Of a stretch of 64,000 nucleotides of DNA, positions 48,197 to 58,122 are shown one piece after another. The position numbers and the translations under genes are program-made. Position 1 is the first letter of the stretch, and each line of letters opens with the position of its first letter. Location of the stretch: assembly GCA_025403435.1 (NCBI GenBank), contig CM046347.1, positions 19,611,507 through 19,675,506 on the forward strand, read 5' to 3'. A model generated the notes under the pieces. That model was given only the letters and a program-made list of their open reading frames with translations. It had not been told where the DNA came from and ran no database searches. This stretch comes from Artocarpus heterophyllus. Lineage: Eukaryota > Streptophyta > Magnoliopsida > Rosales > Moraceae.

Positions 48197-49653
48197 AGGT
48201 AAATAGGTTGGTTGGTTTCAATCTTTTTAAAAAGTTACAATTAGTTTTTAATTTTTTTAATTTAATTAGATTTAATTTTTTAAAAGTAATGTAACTTAGT
48301 CCTTAGTTTTAAGTTCGGATAGAAAAAAATTATTGGACATTGTTTTTATAATTAAAATTATCAAAATGCCTTTGATATATTAAAAAATAAATAAAAATTA
48401 AAACAAACATGTTCAAAAAAAATCTAAAAAAGAATAATGACACAAAAAAAAAAAAAAAAAAAAAAAACAAAACCCAAACCCAAATTTCCTTTTAAAAAAA
48501 AAGAAGCCCAAACCTAGATCTTTATCCTTCTTGTCCTTTAAATCTTCTTCATCATCAACATATTATAGAGAACAAAACAAATAAAACTTTTCCTATATAT
48601 ATATATACACACAAATAAACCCTTAATATCCAAATTCTACCCCCTAAAAAAAACACAAAGCAAAACCCAAACTTAGATTTCCTTAAAAAAAAAAGAAAAA
48701 AAAAAGAAAAAACCAAACCTAGATCTTCATCTTTCTTCTCCCACAAATCTTCTTCTTCATCAACATATTATGGAGAACAAAATAAATAAAACATTTCCTA
48801 CATATATATAAGCCCTTAACATCCAAATTACACCCCTTAAAAAAAAAAAAAAAAAAACCAAAAACAAAACCAAATCTTCATCCTTCTTCTCCCTCAAATC
48901 TTCTTCTTCGTTAACATATTATAGAGAACAAAACAAATAAAAAATTTCTCACATATATATATAAGCCCTTAACATCCAATTTCCACCCCAAAACCCTCCA
49001 TTTTTCCCCAATGGTGAAATTTTAGGACCGATCCTCCCAACAACAACAATGGCGGCAGCGACCTCATGATCCTCTCCTCCAGCCTCTCTCTCTCTAAACT
49101 CATCTCCCTCCTCCTCCTCCTTCTCCCCTAGAACTCGCGGTGGAGGAGATGCGTTTGCGATGAAGGGTTTGGGTTTGTGGTGCCTGACGTCAACCTCGTC
49201 GAGGTGGAGGGTTTAAGGCGAGGAGCAGCCAAAAGCTGGTTGTAGGTGGTGGACATTTTAGGAGAGAGCAAGTGGAGAGTAATACAGGTTTCAAAGTTGA
49301 GACAAAGAAAGAAAGGGAGCCTGACAGAGAAGGATAGAGATTACGACGTGGTCGGAGGAAGAGGAGGGAGGGGAAGGGAGTGTTGGGTTAGTTTGAAGGA
49401 GAAAATTGAAATTATGTTTGTTATTTTTTTACCTTTTTATTGTTTTTGTTTTAATTTTAATTTTTTAAAACATGTTAGGTATTTTATTAAAATACCCTCA
49501 CCAAAGTGGTCAAAACATTTCTTAACTGTCAAACATAACAACTGAGAACTAAATTACATCCTTTTTAAAATGTTAGACCCAGTTAAATAAAAAAATATTG
49601 GGGACCAAATTGTAATTTTTTAAAAAGCTTGAGAATCAACCGAGCTTTTACCC
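48197..49653. mobile_element. Non-autonomous Mutator-like element with long TIRs
   Basis: A 1457-bp element starts AGGTAAATAGG, ends CTTTTACCC and is flanked by a perfect 9-bp duplication TAAATATTA (48188-48196 and 49654-49662), the target-site length of Mutator elements. The ends are inverted repeats of roughly 200 bp with divergence (shared TCTTTTTAAAAAGTTACAATT-like and AAAATACCTAACATG-like blocks). Inside are three imperfect tandem copies of a roughly 150-190-bp unit (about 48507-49006) and a CT-rich, then G-rich non-coding core. It encodes no transposase. Confidence 0.78.
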
Positions 49654-49669
49654 TAAATATTAATAAGAA

Positions 49670-50231
49670 GTACCTTTTGTTTGGTTGGCCCTGTTATTAC
49701 ACTTGTTGTTGTAATTGAAACCGATTCTTGTTTTTGTTGTTGCAGTTGTTGTTGTGGTGGTTTTTTTTTTTTTTTTATTGAAGTTCTCTTCTTTTTTTCT
49801 TGGTCGCCGGTAACGTTACTGGCACCAAAGACGAGTTGGTGCTACAACGAGAGAGAGAAAGATAAAAAAAGTGAAAAAAAAATGTCCTAAAAGGACATGC
49901 GACATGTTCCAAAGGGACAACAAAAAATGTCTAGGTGAGACACGCAATATGTCCTTGAGGAACATGAAAAATGTCGTGGAGGGACACCGAAAAACGTCCC
50001 TAAAGGACACCTGAAAATGTCTCGAAGGAACACCAAAAATTGTCCTAGTGGGACATGTGGATGTTTCCTATTAGGACATGCGATATGTCTTCGAGGACGC
50101 AAAAAATATCTCAGAGGGATATGCAGACATGTCTCAAAGAGATATGCTCCAAATTCGTAGCATATGAACTTTTAACATTTTGTGGCATAAATAAAAATTG
50201 AGTTAAAAAATGACATTTATGTGAATTGCCC
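49670..50231. mobile_element. Fragment of the palindromic-minisatellite element, copy 2
   Basis: This stretch shares with the intron-3 host element a TTGTTGTTGTGG-rich left part, a GAGAGAGAAA segment, the minisatellite, and a right end holding a 29-bp tract (50175-50203) identical to 45625-45653. The right end (GTGAATTGCC) abuts a truncated long-TIR element. The left end is uncertain, and the left part of this copy may lie beyond the Mutator-like element that interrupts it. Confidence 0.5.
49881..50150. repeat. Palindromic ATGTCC/GGACAT minisatellite, copy 2
   Basis: About 8-9 units of roughly 30 bp with near-palindromes such as ATGTCCTAAAAGGACAT (near 49882), ATGTCCTTGAGGAACAT and ATGTCTTCGAGGAC. 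Arms covary loosely (for example ATATCTCAGAGGGATAT near 50106), which keeps the dyad even where the bases have changed. Confidence 0.78.
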
Positions 50232-51458
50232 TTTTTTTATTTAATCGGGTCTAACCTTTTGAAAAATTGTATGATTTGGTTCCCAACTGTTAAGTTTGAC
50301 TATTAAAAAATATTTTGATCACCTCAGTAAAGGTATTTTACTAAAATACCTAATATGTTTTATAGAAATTAAATTTAAAACATAAAAAACAATAAAAAGA
50401 TTAAAAATATATATAAATTATTAAAATCAGATTTTTTTCACTAAAAAATCAGATTTTTTTTTTTAAAAAAATTCAGATTAAATTCTTTTCAAAAAAAGAA
50501 AAATAAGATCTAATTCCCTAAACATATTTATTAAAAAAACAGCAAAAAAAACAAAAACAAAAACAAAAACAAAAACTTTCCCCAACCTCATCAAAAAGAA
50601 AAACTTACTCAGAACCTCCATTGGAGGTTGATGAAATAATAATAAAAAAAAAAGGGACTAGATAAAGTCGCTTAGGCTCAACTTGGCCTGTGGAAGGGGA
50701 GGGCTCCGGCGACAGTCTTTTGTCTCGCGATGGTCTTTGGCGACGACGATGGAGCTTGGTCAACTAGGAGGCAGGCTGCGATGGGGTAGGATGTGGAGGG
50801 GGAGCAACAAGCTCGTCAGTCGTGGAGCATAGAAGCCAAGTTTGGACTTGCACGTTGCCTAGTCAGATTTGGAAGAGGTGTTGAAGGGTGGCTAGATTGC
50901 TAAATGTAGAGAACCTAGGGAGGAAATGCCAAGATCGTGAGTGGTAGCGACTTCCAAGGAAAAGTCCTTTGTGGGGTGGTTGGGACTCTCTAGTCACCAG
51001 TAGACAGGGGATGGCTGGTACATGGTTAGAGAGGGGGAATGGAGGTTGTTCTCCTGATGGGCAGGAAGTGTTCTTGAGCTCGAGGAGGCTTCGGCTGTGA
51101 GGAAGAAGCGGAGTTGGGGAGGTTGTGTTGGTGGGTCTAGCTGACAGAGGAGGGTTATTGTTTCGTAGATTTTGGTTTACATTTTGATTTTAATTTTCAA
51201 AGAAAATGTTTTAATTTTAATATTAATTTTTGTTTTTTTAGGCCCACAAGCCATGTGGCAACTTCCAATTGGCTATTGTGGGTTTTGAAAAGTAATTTAG
51301 TAATTTTGATTGGTTCAAAATTTTTCCCATCTATAATTAAAGGTTGGCAACCAAATTGGAACAATTTGTAACAATTAAACCCAAGTAAATAAAAAAAAAG
51401 ATTAAGATCCAAATCACACATCTTTTAAAAAATTAAAGACCAATCAAGTTATTTACCT
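50232..51458. mobile_element. Second long-TIR element, left end truncated
   Basis: The right end, read on the minus strand, begins AGGTAAATAACTTGATTGG, close to the left tip of the 48197-49653 element. The left side (50232-50400) matches inner parts of the same inverted repeat (ATTTGGTTCCCAAC, TATTTTACTAAAATACCTAA), but the outermost bases are missing where the minisatellite fragment abuts. The core (50660-51170) is G-rich and non-coding as far as I can see. Confidence 0.55.
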
Positions 51459-52068
51459 AAAAAATTAATCAACCTCGACACAAAATTACATCCAATTTTT
51501 GACCCAATCTTTAAAAAGTTAATCCAATTGTTGAAAACAACGATTCCTACCGGGTAAGGAAAAAAAATACAATTCGTGCCATAAGATTTCCCAAGTCTCT
51601 GGTTCATCTTTAAAATAAAACAGTAAAAGCTCATCCGCATTGTATAATAAACCGGTCAGAAAACAAAGCAAATGCCTACTTTTAATTCTTTTTAAGAGAA
51701 TACAAGGATGGAAGGTCCAATCAAAATTACAAATTCCTAAAAAAATCGATTCAACATAAAACGTAAACCAAATGGGGGCTCAACACTGGCTATGAAAAGA
51801 GACCCAAAAAATGAGATATAGATGTCGGGAGGGAAATTATGCCGCAGATCATGGCAACAAACGACAAAAACAGAGTTCTCTAGAGAAGCATAGAACATAT
51901 GATAAGCCCTAAAGCAATATCATTGAGAGCTTCCTAATATGACTTACATAATTATCTTTCAGTTGCAACAAAGTGAAGGAAAAAAAAAGAAGAAAGATTC
52001 AAGTCTTTTCTTTCTATGCAGGTAGAACCTTGTCCAGCTGGTTAATGAAGGATAACAAAGGGAATTTT
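51459..52068. other. Intergenic spacer and 3' UTR of the TMN gene
   Basis: No gene is seen. The last 200-300 bases before the TMN stop codon would be its 3' UTR on the minus strand. Confidence 0.4.
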
Positions 52069-54049
52069 CTAATCAATCTTCACGGATGAGAATAGGTAGT
52101 GAACAAAGTAGAAGGACGTAAGGAATCCAATGGTACCAGTTGATAACATGATTGCCACCGCCATCAAAAGCGAATAACCAAGGTAAAGAACGGCTGAGAC
52201 AGGCCCACTCAAACTCTGGAGGTCAAACACCAAGTAGTTGATGGAGTACAAGAACACATAAAGGGCAACTGAACCCGAAGCATAGAAAGCCTTCCACCAC
52301 CAGCGCCAATCCTCCACACAGAGATGCATGTAGGTGAGGACTACTGACACTTCGGCGCAGACAATAACCAGCAATAGAAGAACTATCAATAGGAAGCCAA
52401 AAACGTAGTAGAACCTCCCAAGCCAGATGCTGGAAAGGACAAAGAAAAGTTCAATGAAAAGGGTTCCAAACGGAAGGGTGCCAGCACCAAGGACAAGGAT
52501 CCATGATGGATATTTCCGAGCAGGAATTTCTCTTGGAATCTGGTTGGTTCTCACAGGATACTGAATTTCCTCGGCCCGTGTCCCAAAGAATCCTCCCAGT
52601 AAAGTAAGGGGGACTGAAATGCAGAACCAAAGAAGAAAGAGCACAAAATACAAGGAAATGGGAATGGCACCAGTACTGTTGTTAGCCCAGAGTAAGAAAT
52701 TGAGTACTGTAAGGATAGCAAAGGCAATTCCAGGGAAGAAGCACGCAACAGACCAGGAAACAGACCTCCATCCCTCTGAAGTTCCTTTGATAGTTCTCCA
52801 CATACGAACACCTACATAACCAGCAGCTATTCCCAGGATAAGATAGAGAACAATCATTCCTGTCAATAGCATTCCTCGTGAAGCTGGTGACATAAAACCA
52901 AAGGCTGCAAAAACAATTGTAACAACTGCCATCCCGGTAATCTGAACCCCATCCCCAACCATAACACAAAGAAGTTTTGAGCTCTCTGGTTCTCTGAAAA
53001 CATCTCCCACGACAAGCTTCCACCCAGAAAGCTCCTCGTTCATCTGAACTTGAGCTTCTTTGTCCAACTCTTCATACTTTGTCAAATCTCTTCTCACAGT
53101 CCTCAGGAAAATAACAAAAACAATACCAGCAAGGAAAGTTATTACCATCAGTGAATTCAGAATAGAAAACCAATGCACACGGGCACCCTCCATCTTCAAA
53201 TAAGCATCCCATCGCGACGGCCATCTAATATCACTTTTTATGAACTGAACCTCATAAGTGAACTGATACTCTTTCCTGCTCTCGAATTATTTGAGACTTG
53301 TCAAGATCCCCAGGGCAGGTCACAGCACTTATGTTGTCATACATGTGGAGTTTCAACATGGCTTCAGGGTCATATTTCACACTGCAAGGGAAGACCTCAA
53401 ATCCCACTATCTCGAACCCAGATGCCTTTGACTTGTCAGCATCAGAAACAACACCCATACCTTCTTCCCCCGTTCCAATTATCTCCACACCACTCCCTTC
53501 ATACTCATGAATCAATACCCTGAACCTCAGATGATTGATAATGTAGTCATCATTACTGTTCGGTGGAGTATACCCAACAGGAAAACCAGTCCACTGAATG
53601 TTCACTCCGTTTTGCTGGGCGTACCTCATCGCAGGCAAATTATCCAAGATCATATTAACCTGGTACAAATCACGAGTTCTCTGCTTCAAGAGCTTCACCT
53701 CATTCTCATTCAAAGGGCTTGTGGTGCAGAGGTACACAGTCTCATTCACGTTCATTCGGAAACGGTAAGGGGAGTTGTCAATTTGATCTCCCATAAGAAG
53801 TTCGCCAAGATTCTCGGCACTTTTCTTAATACCACCGGTGGGCTTGCAGTAAGGGAGACTGTAGTAGCTAAATGGAAGCTCGGTTTCAATGGAGGTCAAA
53901 GAATTAACTTTGGCAAATATGGCATCACCTTTGGAATACGTGTGCATGTAGCTTCCAGGAAGATAAAACCCATAACAAGCGTGTGCAAACAGGACCAAAA
54001 ACACAAAAGCCCTTTGGATGGAGGGCCACTTCGAACCCGAAAATCCCAT
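52069..54049 (-). CDS. Transmembrane nine (TMN/EMP70, nonaspanin) protein with one apparent frameshift
   Basis: A single-exon gene runs from the ATG at the complement of 54047-54049 to the stop at 52069. The span is 1981 nt, so removing one base gives 660 codons, the usual TMN size (659 aa). Residues 1-27 form a signal peptide ending ACYG before FYLPGSYMHTYSKGD. The lumenal domain (LPFSYYSLPYCKP, ENLGELLMGD, NHLRFRVLIHEYEG) is followed by nine hydrophobic segments and a cytoplasmic tail ending SSVKID, matching the Golgi-retention KxD/E signal known in plant TMN proteins. The frame shifts at about 53264: an extra T (plus strand) turns the expected VSFTYEVQF into VSVHL-stop, and all the rest of the protein is conserved. 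Either a young null allele or a sequencing error explains this. Members act in the Golgi/endosomal pathway. Confidence 0.9.
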
Positions 54050-55050
54050 TGGAGTCGGACAAAAATAACGCGCACCAGGCGATTGAAGAAAGTTCTAACC
54101 AGTGGATCTACGCTACTCGAAACACATACATCCAATATGAACCAATCTACACAAAGATGAGCATAATTTCTAACGTCAGCCTCTTAAAAGTTAGAATTTC
54201 TTTTTCCAACAAATAATTAAAAAGGAAAAAGAAAAACATTTCTGTAGCGTCTCAAAATACAGATCGAATAAAATAAAGACGTAAAACAAGACAAGAAATT
54301 TTGATCCGTAAAAGAACAAAGAAACAAAACGGAAAAAAAAAAAAAAGAAACAGACCTTCAGCGAGGATCAAGAAATGCAAAACAGGCAAATGAATTCATC
54401 AAAAAAAAAAAAAAAACAACAACAACAACAACGACAACGGAAACAATCAGATTCAAGATAGCAAAACGAGATCTGATCAAGAAACGCCATAACCAAATTA
54501 GCATCACCGACGAACGAAAATACCAGTACAATCACTGAGATTACAAACACGAAGGCGAAAAGATAGAAAACGCACCAGTTCTTAGATCGTCGTAGATCAG
54601 ATCCGATCTCGGTTAGAGGGCCCGAAGCTTCGATTCGAGTTTGCGTGGTTCTTCTCCAAAATATAAACGCTCTTTTTCTCTCTCCCAGTTTTGGAATTAG
54701 ACAAGATCTGATTTTCCATTTGCGACCGAAGCAGAGAAAATAGAAAATATATGGGAAGTGGATGCGATCAGATTTGATGCCACGGAAGGAATTAGATGTG
54801 GTGCGTGTCTTTGAGTTTGGGCCCACAGCTTTCTCCTTTACCGTCGGATTCAAATAGTCAGAAGTTAGATCTCTAATCTCTGCCGTCCATATAAACACTT
54901 TAACTTACATTTTCAAAGTGTTACGATGAAAAGTTTTCGGAATTTTTTTAGGAAATAATTTTTGAAACAAGTAATAATGCTACTCTTGCCCATCAACCGT
55001 CCAGTGCACGAGGGCAATTTCGACATCATAATTAATAAGCGAAACTTTTA
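54050..55050. other. Upstream region of the TMN gene and intergenic spacer
   Basis: A CTGAAG|GTCTGT motif on the minus strand near 54356 could be the donor of a 5' UTR intron, and the C/T-rich sequence at 54590-54720 a transcribed leader. Beyond about 54900 the DNA is AT-rich, with no gene. Confidence 0.35.
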
Positions 55051-55211
55051 GGGTGTTTGGAATGGTGGTGGAAACCACATTTACTGTAGCATGTGAGAGC
55101 TTTATACTGTAGCATCTTTTTTTATTGTTACTGTAGCATGTGAGAGCTTTACACTGTTTATAACTGAAATTGTAGTGGAAACTGAGTGGTTCTTACCACT
55201 GCCAAACACCC
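55051..55211. mobile_element. MITE with GGGTGTTTGG ends and internal direct repeats
   Basis: A 161-bp element has perfect 10-bp ends GGGTGTTTGG / CCAAACACCC and two near-identical 28-bp direct repeats inside (55083-55110 and 55130-55157, one mismatch). A 22-bp piece of this repeat is found exactly at 31694-31715 in the host transposon of intron 3. No clear target duplication is seen; hAT-like ends are a guess. Confidence 0.6.
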
Positions 55212-55913
55212 TCTTTGCATAACTTGCTCATGTGTCTTCAACTTTTAATTTGAATGTTAATTTGTTGTATGGTGTTAGGCCTCACACACAGCATGGGTTA
55301 TGACACGACAACGACACAATTTTTGTCACTTAATGTCAAAAAATAAATAAATAAATTACGGGTCATTATGGTGTTAATCAGAATTTGACTCGTAGCTTAT
55401 TAGTCTATTATTTTAAAAAAATGTCTTAGTATGTATAGTATAAATATATTGATTCTAAATGGACACTAAATTGGATTTATTTGTAGTGTAGAACTAATTT
55501 AATTTTCATAAATTATTTGTTTTCGTATTACTTTTGTGACGCCTCAGGGAGAGAGTGAATAAGTTTTGGGTAAAGAGAATGAAAATAAGATAAATTAAAA
55601 GAAATAAACGAGGCAAATAAAGAAAAAAGTAAATAAATATGTGAAAAATAAATAAATATTATCAGTCGTCACTATCATGTGAATGCCACAAAAATGGGGC
55701 CAAGATCTTATTATCATTCACTATTACGTAGATGTTTACCACGAAGGTGCACAAGTAAATAAAATATAAATAACATCAATAATAATAGTAATACAAGAAT
55801 ACTGAAAATCATCGTCTCTAAGATAAATTAAAAATATACAATTGATAGAGATAAAAACTACATCAAGACCGACATCAGGACAAGTCGTACAGTACACGTA
55901 TCATATAACAGTT
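55212..55913. other. AT-rich spacer with a possible older LTR fragment
   Basis: From about 55536 the sequence (TGTGACGCCTCAGGGAG) resembles the start of a gypsy LTR of the TGTCACGCC type and continues as LTR-like text until the young element inserts at 55914. It may be a truncated relative. Confidence 0.3.
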
Positions 55914-58074
55914 TGTCACGCCCCGGAGTACGGGAGGTGACGTGGCGGAATATTTAGATTAATTAAAAGAGAATTTAATCGAAATTAAGGGTTTAAAAAT
56001 CCCATTAAGCAAGAAATAAAGAAGATTTTTCCACCACATTTTTATAAAGGAATTTAAAATCATTAATCAAATAACAATAATTGAATAAAAACCGCGAATA
56101 TGGGTTCCACAACCCACAACTTGTGCACACACATGGATCTGACAATATCACAAATACAATTACAGTCCAAGTACAAATAAAGTTGAGCCTTACATGCCTT
56201 GATTAATAATACTGAATATAAATAAATTCTCCTAGTGCTCCTGAGTCCGGTCTGAAGAATCTCCTCCAAACCTATATGGAAAACCACCTAGAAGGGGGGG
56301 AAATTTAAAACAATAAAACGTGAGCGAAAGGCTCAGTAGGACTAGGTTTTATAAAATAATTCGATGCAAAGAAACAAAACATTATCAGGAGTATACAGAA
56401 ATAAAACGTTAGATAAATAAATAAATAAATTAGGTAGAACCGTTCTGACACAGAACAGTCTACTCGTCAAATCAAAACACCAATTTACTTTTACCTAGGC
56501 AAACCATGATATCACCACCGTAGTGGCCCAGCTGGGTTTCGGGACCTGCCCCCAAGGTCGTTCGTCACACAACCCGATCTCTGATATGGCATCATGCCTT
56601 AGTGTTTGTTATCATTATCATTCAAACCCAATTACCGAGTATTGTCAATTACATTCATTATGAAATTCATTTCATAATCACGGTGTATTAAAATACTACC
56701 GATAAAACCATTTCCAAACAACCGTTGAAAACATTTTGATAGAAATCATTTTCAAAGCCAAATCATTTCAAAACCAGGCTACCAAAGGAATAGGATAGAA
56801 GTCCTACCTCAGTACTCGTGCCGGTACCCCACACCGTAATCCCGGTCCGCTATACGTTAGCTCCACGGAACCACGAACAGTCCTAGATACAAACTAAGCC
56901 GATCAATATCTAGTTCGAGACATTCTATGTTACTAAATCATTTCATGATGTCCTAGTGTGCCATTTGTATCATTAAAATCATCCTATAAGGTTGGGATTT
57001 AAATTAGGGTTCAAAACGATGAAATCGGGTAAAAATCACAAAATTTTCCATGCCTCGGTCGGCCTGCCGGACGCCCTGCTTCGGCCTGCCGAACTGTACA
57101 GTTCGGCCTGCCGGAAGCAAAGTTCGGCCTGCCGAACATGTCCCCAGATTCGGCCTGCCGGTCGGAAGAACACCGGCCTGCCGATCATCACTCCGGCCTG
57201 CCGAACATGAACTTCGGCCTGCCGAACTGGGAAAATCCAGAAATCCCAGCCACGGGTTTCTCGATCCCCAAAATCCAAATCTGAATTCCAACCTGTTTTT
57301 CTCAAATCCCAGGCATGAAAAACAATCATAGTTGATAGAAAAACATTCTAAAACATATTTGGAATCATTTAAACAACATTTGAACTCAAAATCTTCAAAA
57401 ATCCGAAAATGAGAAAAAGAGGAGAAAAATGAAAATCTTGAATCCAATCCGTTTTTCTTCAATCTAGGTTTAGATTCTAGTTGTTCTAAGCTCATTTAAC
57501 ACAATTCCACGGTTTTCTAAGCTTAAACAAGCTTAGATTTCAAAAACACACAAAATCGAAAATTTTGAAAAAAGTTTAGAAATTTCGAATCTAACCTCGA
57601 ATCGAAGCTTCAATCCACGTTCTCGGTCGCCGAATCACGTCCCCGAGCTTCCTCCGTGCTGTTCCGAAGCTTGGATTCGAATGGAAATCAAAATTTTTTG
57701 AAGAAATTAGAGAGAGAGAGAGGCTGCCGAGTGAGAGAGAGGGAAGAGAGAGAGAGAGCCCGTGAGAATGAAGAGGGAGAGAGAGAAGAGAGAAATAAAT
57801 AGAGAAAATCGGTGGGCGGTTTTACTGTGCGAAAACCATGTGCCGCCCACGGTTTTGTAAAACAGAGTATTTTTAACATTTTACAAATTGTTGTGTTTTA
57901 AAACTCAAAACATCATTTTAAAACAAATGAGAAATCATTTGAATACATCAGTTTAACAAAACAACCAAAATTCAAATCCAACCAAATAATCTAATTAAAG
58001 TTAAAACTTTAATTATGGCACACTAATTCATCATTTACATTACATTAATGTTAAATAAATTTCGGGACGTTACA
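55914..58074 (-). repeat. 3' LTR of the young gypsy element
   Basis: A 2161-bp LTR beginning TGTCACGCCCC and ending GACGTTACA on the plus strand. It contains an array of eight CGGCCTGCCG motifs (57060-57224) and a CT-rich segment near 57700-57790. Confidence 0.95.
57060..57224. repeat. Array of eight CGGCCTGCCG near-palindromes in the LTR
   Basis: Cores lie at 57060, 57082, 57104, 57125, 57151, 57174, 57194 and 57215 (each 10 bp). Most sit in TTCGGC-CT-GCCGAA, a 6-bp-arm dyad with a 2-bp centre. Spacing is 22, 22, 21, 26, 23, 20 and 21 bp, close to two helical turns. In the right LTR the array begins at 63967 and leaves the window. Confidence 0.9.
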
Positions 58075-58095
58075 GCTCTCCACCCCTAAAAGAAA
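58075..58095 (-). other. Polypurine tract of the young gypsy element
   Basis: On the minus strand the purine-rich TTTTAGGGGTGGAGAGC directly precedes the 3' LTR. Confidence 0.8.
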
Positions 58096-58122
58096 TTTCG
58101 TCCACGAAATTTACAACTCATT

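Noticed and set aside
52551..53023. Minus-strand ORFs of 86 and 113 codons
   Set aside because: They are frame shadows within the TMN coding region.
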